64,000 nt of DNA from Flavobacteriales bacterium UBA1937 (GTDB lineage Bacteria; Bacteroidota; Bacteroidia; Flavobacteriales; Weeksellaceae): NCBI GenBank assembly GCA_002337005.1, contig DDFD01000073.1:1-64000 (forward strand), read 5' to 3'. Below the pieces are notes generated by a model. It ran no database searches and was not told the origin of the DNA. It worked only from the letters and a program-made list of their open reading frames with translations. A program made the position numbers and the translations under genes. This document shows, in pieces, positions 33,805 through 42,496 of the stretch. Position 1 is the first letter of the stretch, and each line of letters starts with the position of its first letter.

Positions 33805-33855
33805 TAGGGAGTTCCGTAGGAGCGAACTATATTAAAAGTTATGAATTTATTCATA
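33805..33855 (+). repeat. Partial REP-like repeat before rsmI
   Basis: TAGGGAGTTCCGTAGGAGCG and the palindrome TATGAATTTATTCATA repeat the 3' half of the units beside the transposase. The rsmI start follows directly. Confidence 0.65.
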
Positions 33856-34530
33856 ATGAGCGGAATCCTATACTTTGTTCCAACACCGATTGGAAACTTA
33901 GAAGATATGACTTTCAGAGCGGTAAAAGTGCTGAAAGAAGTAGATTATATCCTTTGTGAAGATACCAGAACTTCTGGAATTTTGTTGAAACATTACGAAA
34001 TTTCAAAACCTTTGAAATCGTATCATCTTCATAATGAACACAGTGCAACCGAAAAAGTAATTGCCGATTTAAAATCCGGACAAAACATTGCTCTCATTAC
34101 AGATGCCGGAACTCCCGGAATTTCAGACCCAGGTTATTTACTAGGTAAAGCTTGTGCAGACGAAGATTTAGAGATGATTTGTTTGCCAGGTGCAACTGCT
34201 TTTGTTCCTGCTTTGGTGGTTTCGGGTTTGCCCAATCACGATTTTTATTTTGCAGGATTTTTACCTCAAAAAAAAGGCCGACAAACGAAGTTAAAGCAAC
34301 TCGCCGAAGAGAAAAAAACAATCGTTTTGTATGAAAGTCCACATAAAATCAATACGACTTTGGAACAGATTAAAGAATTTTTCGGGGAACATACTAAAGT
34401 AAGTTTAAGCCGAGAAATTTCTAAAAAGTTCGAAGAAACCAAACGTGGAACAATTGACGAGCTTATTGCCTTTTCAAAAAGCAAGACTTTGAAAGGAGAA
34501 ATTGTTTTGGTGGTGAATAATGCCATTTAA
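33856..34530 (+). CDS. rsmI: RsmI, 16S rRNA 2'-O-methyltransferase
   Basis: The 224-residue protein has the RsmI signature LYFVPTPIGNLEDMTFRA, LCEDTRTSG, LITDAGTPGISDPGY and the C-terminal SREISKKFEE. It methylates C1402 ribose of 16S rRNA using SAM. I chose the ATG at 33856; an in-frame ATG at 33841 lies in the palindrome of a repeat and is unlikely. The gene begins at the end of that repeat. Confidence 0.93.
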   Translation: MSGILYFVPTPIGNLEDMTFRAVKVLKEVDYILCEDTRTSGILLKHYEISKPLKSYHLHNEHSATEKVIADLKSGQNIALITDAGTPGISDPGYLLGKACADEDLEMICLPGATAFVPALVVSGLPNHDFYFAGFLPQKKGRQTKLKQLAEEKKTIVLYESPHKINTTLEQIKEFFGEHTKVSLSREISKKFEETKRGTIDELIAFSKSKTLKGEIVLVVNNAI

Positions 34531-34610
34531 TTCTCGCTGATTAGGCTGATTTAACAGATTGAATTAACACAATATATAAATCAGCAAAATTTGCTAAATC
34601 AGCGAGAGAA
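34531..34610. repeat. Inverted repeat between rsmI and ydeI-like gene
   Basis: TTCTCGCTGATT starts right after the rsmI stop and pairs with AATCAGCGAGAGAA about 55 bases on. A related AATCAGCGAGAGA stretch lies at about 53143-53155. It could be a dispersed element or a terminator. Confidence 0.5.
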
Positions 34611-34620
34611 TATTATTAAA

Positions 34621-35199
34621 ATGAAACCAACCGTAGAAGAACTTATCGCAAAAAATAAAAACTGGAAAGAAGAACTCACAAAACTTCGTTCCATTGTTTT
34701 GAGTTGTGGCTTAACCGAAGAAGTAAAATGGTATCAACCGTGCTATTCTTACAACGGTAAAAATCTCATTATTCTTGGAAGTTTCAAAGAATATTGTGGT
34801 ATGAATTTCTTTAAAGGAGTTTTGCTTAAAGATGAGAAAAAAATCCTTCAAAAAATAGGAGAGAATACTCAATCTGCGAAAATTATAAAGTTTACTAATG
34901 TTCAACAAATCAATGATTTAGAAGGTGCTTTAAAAGACTACATCAAAGAAATGATTGAGCTAGAAAAATCTGGAGCAAAAGTCACTTTCAAAAAAATAGA
35001 AGAACAAAAAATTCCAGAAGAGTTAGAAGAATTTTTTAATCAAGATAAAAATTTTGAAAATGCTTTTAAAACATTAACACCAGGAAGACAACGTGCTTAT
35101 TTATTACACTTTTCATCTGCCAAGCAATCTACAACCAGAATCGCAAGAATAGAAAGAGCAAAACCTCAAATTTTTGCAGGAAAAGGTTTGAATGATTAG
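34621..35199 (+). CDS. YdeI/DUF1801 family protein
   Basis: About 192 residues. The first half, EVKWYQPCYSYNGKNLIILGSFKEYCGMNFFKG, is DUF1801-like. The second half, TPGRQRAYLLHFSSAKQSTTRIARIE, is the YdeI/OmpD-associated pattern. These proteins form small globular folds and are linked to envelope stress in some bacteria, with no defined reaction. I chose the ATG at 34621 because the upstream residues lie in an inverted repeat. Confidence 0.8.
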   Translation: MKPTVEELIAKNKNWKEELTKLRSIVLSCGLTEEVKWYQPCYSYNGKNLIILGSFKEYCGMNFFKGVLLKDEKKILQKIGENTQSAKIIKFTNVQQINDLEGALKDYIKEMIELEKSGAKVTFKKIEEQKIPEELEEFFNQDKNFENAFKTLTPGRQRAYLLHFSSAKQSTTRIARIERAKPQIFAGKGLND

Positions 35200-35309
35200 T
35201 AAATAAAATCTATTAAATTTGCAAAATCAATTAGAAAAAATAAACTCGATATAAAATGAATTGAGCGAAAGCGAAATCCATAAAACAAATACAAAAACAT
35301 TAAATAGTT

Positions 35310-36053
35310 ATGAAACTACTCGAAGGAAAAGTTGCCATCATTACTGGCGCAACCAGAGGAATTGGTAGAGGAATTGCAGAAGTTTTTGCAGCTCAAGGTG
35401 CCAAAATTGCATTTACCTATGCAGGTTCTGTAGAAAAAGCCAAAGCTTTAGAAGAAGAACTATCTGCCGTTACCCAGATCAAAGGTTATCAATCAGACGC
35501 TTCAGATTATGATGCAGCTCAGAAGTTGGTAGAAGATGTTTTAGCAGAATTTGGTAAAATAGATATATTGGTAAACAACGCTGGAATTACCAGAGATAAT
35601 TTGATGCTCAGAATGTCAAAAGAAGATTGGGATACCATTATTAAAGTAAACTTAGACTCAGTTTTTAACCTTACCAAAGCTGTAATTAAACCAATGATGA
35701 AGGCTAGAGCAGGTTCTATTATCAATATGACTTCGGTGGTTGGCGTAAAAGGAAATGCTGGACAAGCCAATTATGCCGCTTCTAAAGCAGGTGTTATTGG
35801 TTTTACAAAATCTGTAGCGCTAGAATTAGGCTCTAGAAATATCCGTTGTAATGCAATCGCTCCAGGTTTTATAGAAACAGAAATGACTGCGATTCTAGAC
35901 GAAAAAACCGTACAAGGTTGGAGAGACGCTATTCCTCTAAAACGTGGCGGTCAGCCAGAAGATGTTGCCAATGCTTGCGTTTATTTTGGTTCAGAGATGT
36001 CTGCCTACATTACAGGGCAGGTTCTCAATGTAGATGGCGGAATGTTGACTTAA
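35310..36053 (+). CDS. fabG: 3-oxoacyl-[acyl-carrier-protein] reductase
   Basis: The 247-residue SDR enzyme has ITGATRGIGRGIAEVF, NNAGITRDNLMLRM, the catalytic Ser in NMTSVVGVKGNAGQ, the YAASKAG active-site Tyr/Lys, and IAPGFIETEMT. Its closest likeness is FabG, which reduces 3-oxoacyl-ACP with NADPH in fatty acid synthesis. The NAGITRDNL segment is especially FabG-like. A hairpin follows as terminator. Confidence 0.92.
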   Translation: MKLLEGKVAIITGATRGIGRGIAEVFAAQGAKIAFTYAGSVEKAKALEEELSAVTQIKGYQSDASDYDAAQKLVEDVLAEFGKIDILVNNAGITRDNLMLRMSKEDWDTIIKVNLDSVFNLTKAVIKPMMKARAGSIINMTSVVGVKGNAGQANYAASKAGVIGFTKSVALELGSRNIRCNAIAPGFIETEMTAILDEKTVQGWRDAIPLKRGGQPEDVANACVYFGSEMSAYITGQVLNVDGGMLT

Positions 36054-36070
36054 AAAATTTAAAATATTTT

Positions 36071-36241
36071 GGGCGTGTCCCTACGTTTTCCCAGCAGCAT
36101 AAACCTCATAGATTTTCAGAAAATCTATGAGGTTTTCCATTCCAAAACTTCGGGTCGGGCTGCTACAGGCTACACTTCGTTTCGGTGCTCCGCTTCGCTC
36201 CGCACTGCTCCCTTTGGTCGCACCTTCTGCATCCCTCACGC
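36071..36241 (+). repeat. GC-rich dispersed element in the gap after fabG
   Basis: The 348-bp gap to the next gene holds a unit from GGGCGTGTCCCTACG to ATCCCTCACGC, clearly more GC-rich than its surroundings. Its end motif is the complement of the GCGTG start, and it carries repeated CTTCG/CTCCG runs. The fabG terminator hairpin sits inside. A second, smaller hairpin-like stretch, AGTCCCGAAGGTACGATTTA, near 36299-36351 resembles the REP-like unit at 33074. No gene is supported in this gap; the 60-codon frames here are low-complexity readings of the repeat. Confidence 0.5.
36101..36135 (+). terminator. fabG terminator hairpin
   Basis: AAACCTCATAGATTTT and its complement form a perfect 16-bp stem with a three-base loop. 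Only a short T run follows. Confidence 0.7.
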
Positions 36242-36401
36242 AGAGACTCGCTAGATTTAGAATCACTTTTTAACCCAAATTAATCAGTAGAAAGAAAAAG
36301 TCCCGAAGGTACGATTTAATAAAGGATGGGACGAAAGTCCTATTAACATAAAATATAACATTTATAGCTAATTAAAGAAAATTTAGAAAAAATTCCCATC
36401 A

Positions 36402-36968
36402 ATGAAAATCAATAATATCACCTATAAAAATCCACTTTTTGTTTTTGCGCTAGAAAAAGAAGCCGGAACAGAATTTCCCCAAGAAAATGTAACTTTTGTA
36501 GGCGTAGGAAAGATAAATGCTACCTACAATCTGTTAAAAGCCATTCAAAAACACCATCCAGACCTTATCATCAACCTAGGAACAGCCGGAAGCACAGAGT
36601 TTAACAAAGGAAGTGTAGTTTGTTGCACAGAATTCATACAACGTGATATGGAAGTAACTGCCCTTGGTTTTCAAAAATTTGAAACTCCATTTTCTACAGA
36701 CCCTGTTATTTTAAAATACGGCTTAGAAATAAATAATCTGCCCAAAGGAATCTGCGGAAGCGGAGACCAATTCGAAATGGAACATAAAAATCCAGAATAC
36801 AATGTGATAGAAATGGAAGCATTTGCTCTAGCCAAAGTTTCTAAAGAAGAAGACATCCCTTTTCTTTGTTTAAAATATATTTCAGATGGAGCAGACGGTG
36901 GCGCAGCAGAAGATTGGGTAGAACAAGTAAAATTTGCTGCTTCAGCTTTTAGAAAAATTCTTTTTTAA
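36402..36968 (+). CDS. Nucleoside phosphorylase superfamily protein (MTA/SAH nucleosidase-like)
   Basis: The 188-residue protein has FVFALEKEAG, a VGVGKINATYN glycine turn, LIINLGTAGS and the ligand-binding VIEMEAFALAKV, all as in MTA/SAH nucleosidases and purine phosphorylases. It is shorter than the usual 230 residues, so substrate is uncertain. It likely cleaves a nucleoside or thio-nucleoside in salvage. Confidence 0.78.
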   Translation: MKINNITYKNPLFVFALEKEAGTEFPQENVTFVGVGKINATYNLLKAIQKHHPDLIINLGTAGSTEFNKGSVVCCTEFIQRDMEVTALGFQKFETPFSTDPVILKYGLEINNLPKGICGSGDQFEMEHKNPEYNVIEMEAFALAKVSKEEDIPFLCLKYISDGADGGAAEDWVEQVKFAASAFRKILF

Positions 36969-37019
36969 TAAAGAATAAAATCGCGAGTAAAAGCAAATTT
37001 GTTATCAAAAGTAAATAAA

Positions 37020-37041
37020 AAATCCTCTTGATAGAGGATTT
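37020..37041. terminator. Hairpin downstream of the nucleosidase-like gene
   Basis: AAATCCTCT and AGAGGATTT form a perfect 9-bp stem with a TGAT loop, about 50 bases after the stop. T runs are weak on the plus strand. Confidence 0.55.
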
Positions 37042-37215
37042 AAAATAGTATAATTCAGTGAATTATAATATATGTTATTACTTGTGTTTTGTGGATGCAA
37101 AAATACAAATTATTTTTTAACTGTGCAATGTTTTTTTTAATTATTTTATTGATAATCAACACTATTCTAGAAAAAATTCTTTTTTTAAGAAAAATGTAAT
37201 CAGACAATAAGACCA

Positions 37216-37240
37216 AAAAAGCCCATTTAATGGGCTTTTT
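37216..37240. terminator. Bidirectional terminator beside guaC
   Basis: AAAAAGCCCAT and ATGGGCTTTTT form a perfect 11-bp stem with a three-base loop and T tracts on both sides, 17 bases after the guaC stop. Confidence 0.85.
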
Positions 37241-37257
37241 CTATGTTTTTCTATAAA

Positions 37258-38301
37258 TTATTCATTTCCAAATATTTCATTATGTTGCTCCTGAACCCTT
37301 ATAAAAGTTGTCCTTTTAGAGAGCTCTTTTAGCTGAGAAGCACCTACATAAGTGCAAGTAGAGCGTACACCACCTGTTATGTCTTTCACCGTTTCAGATA
37401 CAGATCCTTTATATTTTACTTTCACGGTCTTTCCTTCGGAAGCTCTGTATTCTGCTACACCGCCGCTGTGCTTATCCATTGCTGTTTTAGAACTCATTCC
37501 GTAGAATAGCCTGTATTTTTTTCCATTTTCTTCTATTAATTCACCGCCACTTTCATCATGACCAGCCAGCATTCCACCAAGCATTACAAAATCTGCTCCG
37601 CCACCAAACGCTTTTGCAACATCACCCGGAACTTTGCAACCACCATCACCAATAATATGACCACCCAGACCATGAGCAGCATCTGCACATTCTATAATGG
37701 CAGAAAGTTGAGGATAACCTACTCCCGTTTTTACTCGGGTAGTACATACAGAACCAGGGCCAATTCCTACTTTTATAATATCTGCACCAGCCAAAATAAG
37801 TTCTTCTACCATTTCGCCAGTTACTACATTACCTGCAATAATGGTTTTATCTGGAAAATCTGCTCTTACTTTTTTCACAAAATTCACAAAATGTTCAGAA
37901 TAACCATTGGCTACATCTATGCAGATAAAATCTATTTTTGGGAATTTACCTATAATTTGTTTTATTTTTTCTTCGTCTGCATTGCCAGTTCCAGAACTGA
38001 TGGCAATGTACTGATAGATGCTTTCTGGTGAGTTTTCTAGAAAAGCAGACCATTCTTCTATAGAATAATGTTTATGAATGGCGGTCATTATTTTTTCTGA
38101 TGCTAGGGCTTTTGCCATTTCAAAAGTTCCTACCGTATCCATATTAGCAGCGATAATAGGAACGCCAGTCCAAGTTTTTTTGGAGTTTCTAAAAGTAAAT
38201 ACTCTCTCTAGACTTACTTGTGAACGAGACTTAAGGGTAGAACGTTTCGGGCGAAACATTACATCTTTGAATCCTAATTTTATTTCGTATTCTATGCGCA
38301 T
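37258..38301 (-). CDS. guaC: GMP reductase
   Basis: The 347-residue protein has the same length as E. coli GuaC. It contains the KVGIGPGSVCTTR loop with the catalytic Cys, GDGGCKVPGD for the phosphate, and the GMSSKTAM / YRASEGKTVKV flap. It converts GMP to IMP with NADPH. These are the marks of GuaC rather than GuaB, and no CBS domain is present. The gene lies between two terminators. Confidence 0.94.
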   Translation of the reverse strand: MRIEYEIKLGFKDVMFRPKRSTLKSRSQVSLERVFTFRNSKKTWTGVPIIAANMDTVGTFEMAKALASEKIMTAIHKHYSIEEWSAFLENSPESIYQYIAISSGTGNADEEKIKQIIGKFPKIDFICIDVANGYSEHFVNFVKKVRADFPDKTIIAGNVVTGEMVEELILAGADIIKVGIGPGSVCTTRVKTGVGYPQLSAIIECADAAHGLGGHIIGDGGCKVPGDVAKAFGGGADFVMLGGMLAGHDESGGELIEENGKKYRLFYGMSSKTAMDKHSGGVAEYRASEGKTVKVKYKGSVSETVKDITGGVRSTCTYVGASQLKELSKRTTFIRVQEQHNEIFGNE

Positions 38302-38359
38302 TTTGGTAAAAATATATGGGTAAAATTAGGGAAAATTTTTGGAAATCTTGGAATGAAAA

Positions 38360-38378
38360 AATCCGCATTCTGCGGATT
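38360..38378 (-). terminator. Terminator downstream of the small OMP gene
   Basis: AATCCGCA and TGCGGATT form an 8-bp stem with a three-base loop; on the minus strand a run of six T follows. The gap 38379-38553 holds no other feature I can support. Confidence 0.65.
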
Positions 38379-38553
38379 AATATTGTTTATATTTATATGT
38401 GAATTAAGAATTGATACTTGTAGAAATTTACGGAGCTTTTCTTTAAAAATCTTGCGATTGAAATCTTTTGAAAAAACCTAATTTCTTACAATAAATTATT
38501 GCGTTTTATAAATCATTTATTTTCTTAAAAATACAATTTCTTAAAATTAAATC

Positions 38554-39084
38554 TTACAATCCAAAAACCACTCCAATTTGTGGAGCAAAACCACTGCTGA
38601 AAATACTATTGTTTTCTTTCCAAAGAACGTTGTACATAGCGCCTAATTGCATATATGCATTGTTGCCAACTCTGGTCATATAACCACCTCCTAAATAAAG
38701 AGCAGCTTCATCAAAACCGTGTCTTTGTGCTGTAGTTTTATCTTTTTGGTTGATGATATATTCCTGAAATTGTCCGCTTAGATAAAAATTTCTCCCGAAA
38801 TAGTAATTGGCAAAAGGTCCAATTCCGAAGAGAGTAGAAGAGTAGTAATTTGTGTTTAGAAAGTTAAATCCTGCCAAAATCCCTGCTTCTACATTTTCAG
38901 AAATTTTGTAACCAACTCTTGGCGCTACAGAAATGCCAAAGCCAGAATTACTGCCGAAACCGCCAGAAATACCAGCGTTTCCTCCGAAAGTCCATTTAGA
39001 ATTGCCAATTTGCTTGGAGCCACCAATTTGTGCAGAAATGCCGATAGAGCAGAAGAGAATAAGAGATAGAATTATTTTTTTCAT
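38554..39084 (-). CDS. Small outer-membrane beta-barrel protein
   Basis: The 176-residue product has a signal peptide (cleavage near AQIGG). Alternating hydrophobic, Gly/Tyr-rich strands follow (VAPRVGYKISENVEAGILAGF, YYFGRNFYLSGQFQEY), and it ends in GVVFGL. This fits the OMP_b-brl family with about eight strands. Function cannot be told. It is monocistronic. Confidence 0.8.
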   Translation of the reverse strand: MKKIILSLILFCSIGISAQIGGSKQIGNSKWTFGGNAGISGGFGSNSGFGISVAPRVGYKISENVEAGILAGFNFLNTNYYSSTLFGIGPFANYYFGRNFYLSGQFQEYIINQKDKTTAQRHGFDEAALYLGGGYMTRVGNNAYMQLGAMYNVLWKENNSIFSSGFAPQIGVVFGL

Positions 39085-39344
39085 CTTGATGTTTTTAAAA
39101 ATTTTATATTAATCAAATTTAGTGGAAAAATTGCTAATTTATAGATTTAGTTTCTAATTTTGTAAATTAGAAACGAGCAAAACAAAAGTACAGCAGAATA
39201 GCAACCGCAGAAATTTATTTTTTTACAATGCTTATTAGTATGTTTTGCGTTTTCCTACTGAAAGTCAGTCCCTCAAGCCCATTTTAAAAACTTTATCATA
39301 AATTTACATAACAAAAATTAATAAAACCATAAAATAACTAATTC

Positions 39345-40868
39345 ATGAAAAAAATTTTAATTTTAAGTACGATAATTCTAAGCGCCTCTTTCAGAGTACA
39401 TGCACAAACATCTTATATCCAATGGCAAAAAATTTTTGGGGGCATAAGATATGATAAAGCTTATTCTATAAAACAAACAACCGATGGGGGATATATAGTA
39501 GCAGGTACTTCCTATTCATATTATGACGACAGATTTGCTGACTATTGGGTGTTAAAATTATCCAGCACAGGCGGTGTCCAATGGTCAAAATTTTTAGGAG
39601 GAACGGGTTATGATGAAGCCTATTCCATACAACAAACAACCGATGGGGGTTATATTGTTGCAGGATATACTAGCTCAGTTAATGGAGATGTAATGGGGAA
39701 TCACGGAAATGAAGATTGTTGGGTGGTAAAACTATCCAGTACGGGTAGTATCCAATGGCAAAAAACTTTAGGAGGAACAAAGGGCGACTGGGCTCGTTCC
39801 ATACAACAAACAACCGACGGGGGCTATGTAGTAGCAGGAATTACCCAGTCAAACAATGGAGATGTAACTGGGAATCAAGGATATTCTGACTATTGGGTGG
39901 TAAAACTATCCAGCACAGGCAATATCCAATGGCAAAAAACTTTAGGGGGCACGAATTATGACTTGGCTCGTTCCATACAACAAACAGCCGATGGGGGTTA
40001 TATTGTCGCGGGTACATCCAATTCAACCGATGGCAATGTAACGGGGAACCACGGAGGTTATGACAATTGGATAGTAAAATTATCTAGCACAGGCAGCATC
40101 CAATGGCAAAAAACTCTTGGGGGGACAGCTGGAGAACAAGCCTATTCTATACAACAAACAATCGATGGGGGCTATATTGTAGCAGGGATTACCCAGTCAA
40201 ATAACGGAGATGTAACAGGGAATCACGGTGATTATGATAATTGGGTAGTAAAACTATCCAGCACAGGTAGCATCCAATGGCAAAAAGTTTTAGGTGGTAC
40301 AAGTTTAGATTTTGCCTCTTCAATACAACAAACAACCGACGGGGGCTATGTACTAGCAGGATCTACTCATTCAACCGATGGAGATGTGATCGGGAATCAT
40401 GGAGATTATGACAATTGGGTAGTAAAACTATCCAGTACAGGCAGCATCCAATGGCAAAAAACTCTTGGGGGAACATCTTATGAAGAAGCCTTTTCTATAC
40501 AACAAACAACTGATGGGGGTTATATATTAGCTGGAATTACTGGTTCAAACGATGGTGATTTAACGGAATATACAGCAGGATATGATTATTGGGTTGTAAA
40601 ACTTGCCCCAGAAACGCTCTCTACTCAAGAGAGCAACCTCCAAAACCTCGCACTATTCTACCCCAATCCAACCAAAGACTTCATCATAATTTCAACAGAA
40701 GAAGATATTCAATCTATTTCTATTTTAGATATTACAGGAAAACACATTTTTAATGCTAACAAGAAAACAAAAAAAATAGACATATCTAAACTTAAAAAAG
40801 GTATGTATTTGATAAAAATAATTACAACAAACGGTGCAATACAAACAGAGAAAATAATTAAAAATTAA
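39345..40868 (+). CDS. T9SS-secreted protein with 57-residue beta repeats
   Basis: The 507-residue protein has a signal peptide (to about residue 21) and seven repeats of 57 residues (171 bases apart), each with WQKxLGGT, SIQQTTDGGYIVAG and a DYWVVKLSSTG strand. These repeats likely form a beta-propeller-like or other repeated sheet. The C-terminal 75 residues (LFYPNPTKDF, then ISILDITGKHIF, LKKGMYLIKI) are the type A sorting domain of the type IX system. It is probably a surface or secreted protein. The DNA repeats are alike enough to recombine. Confidence 0.9.
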   Translation: MKKILILSTIILSASFRVHAQTSYIQWQKIFGGIRYDKAYSIKQTTDGGYIVAGTSYSYYDDRFADYWVLKLSSTGGVQWSKFLGGTGYDEAYSIQQTTDGGYIVAGYTSSVNGDVMGNHGNEDCWVVKLSSTGSIQWQKTLGGTKGDWARSIQQTTDGGYVVAGITQSNNGDVTGNQGYSDYWVVKLSSTGNIQWQKTLGGTNYDLARSIQQTADGGYIVAGTSNSTDGNVTGNHGGYDNWIVKLSSTGSIQWQKTLGGTAGEQAYSIQQTIDGGYIVAGITQSNNGDVTGNHGDYDNWVVKLSSTGSIQWQKVLGGTSLDFASSIQQTTDGGYVLAGSTHSTDGDVIGNHGDYDNWVVKLSSTGSIQWQKTLGGTSYEEAFSIQQTTDGGYILAGITGSNDGDLTEYTAGYDYWVVKLAPETLSTQESNLQNLALFYPNPTKDFIIISTEEDIQSISILDITGKHIFNANKKTKKIDISKLKKGMYLIKIITTNGAIQTEKIIKN

Positions 40869-41068
40869 ATTTTATCTCAACCTCTTTGCTTAAGAGAATA
40901 AGTTTTTGAAAATTATTGTTTTAAAAAACTATAGAAAACTGAATATAAAAATAGTATAGAGAATAAAAGTTTTTTCATCTGTTTTTATTTTTTTGAATAT
41001 CAATTTCTTTGTAAATGTATAAAAAATGTAAATGTGCGAAAAGTAGGAACAAAAACTAAGCCAGTTTA

Positions 41069-41172
41069 TAGCCCCGATGGAAGCATTGTTTGAGCTCTTT
41101 TTATAATTTTCTCTGAAAATGGGTTGAGGTTAGGAGAAAATTTTAAAAAAGCGAGTGCGTACAGCGGGACTG
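41069..41172 (+). repeat. Dispersed intergenic repeat with hairpin core, copy 2
   Basis: AGCCCCGATGGAAGC starts the unit, ATAATTTTCTC / GAGAAAATTTT form the core stem, and ACAGCGGGACTG ends it, as in copy 1 at 1281. It fills the middle of the 417-bp gap before mnmA. The first part of that gap (40869-41068) shows nothing else that I can support. Confidence 0.55.
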
Positions 41173-41227
41173 TGCGTGATAGAATTTCTAAATGTCTTGC
41201 TTCTAAAAAATTATAAAATTATTGTTG

Positions 41228-41235
41228 TAATTTTG
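41228..41235 (+). promoter_or_regulatory. -7 promoter box of mnmA
   Basis: TAATTTTG fits TAnnTTTG, 50 bases before the mnmA ATG. The leader carries GGACTCCCGTGAAGAGTC, a short hairpin (GACTC/GAGTC). Confidence 0.5.
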
Positions 41236-41285
41236 CGACATCAAAACTAAGGACTCCCGTGAAGAGTCTCGTAAAATTGAATAAA

Positions 41286-42473
41286 ATGAAAATAGTAGTT
41301 GGACTTTCTGGTGGCGTAGATTCTAGCGTAGCCGCCTATTTATTACAAAAACAAGGGCACGAAGTTATCGGGCTTTTTATGCGAAATTGGAACGATGCTT
41401 CCGTAACTTTAGAAGACGAATGTCCTTGGATTGAAGACAGTAATGATGCCCTTTTAGTAGCAAAAAAACTCGGAATTCCTTTTCAAGTGATTGATATGAG
41501 CGAACTCTACAAAGAAAGAATTGTAGATTATATGTTTGCAGAATACGAAAAAGGTAGAACTCCCAATCCTGATGTTCTCTGTAACCGAGAAGTAAAATTC
41601 GATGTTTTTCTAGAAACTGCTCTTTCACTAGGTGCAGATAAAGTAGCAACAGGACATTACGCCAGATTAGATTCTTTTACCAATGAAAATGGGGAAGAGG
41701 TGTATCAACTTTTAGCTGGGAAAGATAATAACAAAGACCAAAGTTATTTCTTGTGTCAACTGAACCAAAAGCAGCTTTCCAAAGCACTTTTCCCGATTGG
41801 TGAGCTTACCAAACCAGAAGTAAGAGAAATTGCCAGAGAAATGGAATTGGCAACCGCAGATAAAAAAGACTCTCAAGGTCTTTGTTTCATCGGGAAAGTA
41901 AGTTTGCCGACTTTTCTTCAGCAACAATTAAAAGCTAAAGAAGGTGAAATTGTAGAAATTTTTGAAGATTTTGCCGAATTTCACAAAGAAAAACCTGAAT
42001 TTTCTTCAAAATTAGAAGAGTTAGAATATTTGTCTGCAAAAATCCATTACAAAAAATCTGACGGAAAAGTGATTGGCAAACATCAAGGTGCACAATTTTA
42101 TACGATTGGTCAAAGCAAAGGTTTAGGAATTGGTGGTCATAAAGAATCTTGTTTCTTGATTTCCAGAGATATGGAAAATAATTTGGTGTATGTAGGAGAA
42201 GGGAGAAATTTCCCAGGACTATTTAGAAAAGCTCTTAAAATTGATAATTCAGAAGTGCATTGGGTTCGAGAAGATTTGCGTTTAAAAAACGGAGAATCTG
42301 TGGAAGTTTTGGCGAGAATCAGATACAGACAACCTTTAGAAAAAGCTACACTTTATCAATTTGAGGAAGGATTTTTTATAGAATTTGAAAATCCACAATC
42401 CGCCATTGCAGAAGGACAATTTGCAGCTTGGTATGTTGGCGAAGAACTTTTGGGAAGTGGAGTTATCAGTTGA
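41286..42473 (+). CDS. mnmA: MnmA, tRNA 2-thiouridylase
   Basis: The 395-residue protein begins VVGLSGGVDSSVAAYLL, the PP-loop that adenylates U34. It carries both catalytic cysteines in NPDVLCNREVKF and SQGLCFIGKV. The TGHYAR and QSYFLCQL segments are also present. It adds sulfur to tRNA U34 for Lys, Glu and Gln. I chose the ATG at 41286, since the longer frame would need a GTG at 41259. An insert near residues 225-260 (EIFEDFAEFHKE) is a Bacteroidota trait. Confidence 0.93.
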   Translation: MKIVVGLSGGVDSSVAAYLLQKQGHEVIGLFMRNWNDASVTLEDECPWIEDSNDALLVAKKLGIPFQVIDMSELYKERIVDYMFAEYEKGRTPNPDVLCNREVKFDVFLETALSLGADKVATGHYARLDSFTNENGEEVYQLLAGKDNNKDQSYFLCQLNQKQLSKALFPIGELTKPEVREIAREMELATADKKDSQGLCFIGKVSLPTFLQQQLKAKEGEIVEIFEDFAEFHKEKPEFSSKLEELEYLSAKIHYKKSDGKVIGKHQGAQFYTIGQSKGLGIGGHKESCFLISRDMENNLVYVGEGRNFPGLFRKALKIDNSEVHWVREDLRLKNGESVEVLARIRYRQPLEKATLYQFEEGFFIEFENPQSAIAEGQFAAWYVGEELLGSGVIS

Positions 42474-42496
42474 AAATGGATAATTGAAAATTGAAA

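Noticed and set aside
33841..33855. Upstream ATG of rsmI
   Set aside because: Lies in a repeat palindrome; residues before MSGILYF have no match to RsmI.
36069..36266. Short open frames on both strands in the GC-rich gap after fabG
   Set aside because: Low-complexity readings of a repeat with no start region or homology.
38241..38260. parS-like palindrome in guaC (AACGTTTCGGGCGAAACATT)
   Set aside because: The centre differs from CACGTG and it lies in coding sequence, so ParB binding is unlikely.
39400..40600. Possible CRISPR-like array from the 171-bp periodicity
   Set aside because: The repeats are in frame within one coding gene and have no short spacer pattern.
41259..41285. GTG start nine codons before mnmA
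   Set aside because: The PP-loop opens directly after the ATG at 41286, which also has a better start context.
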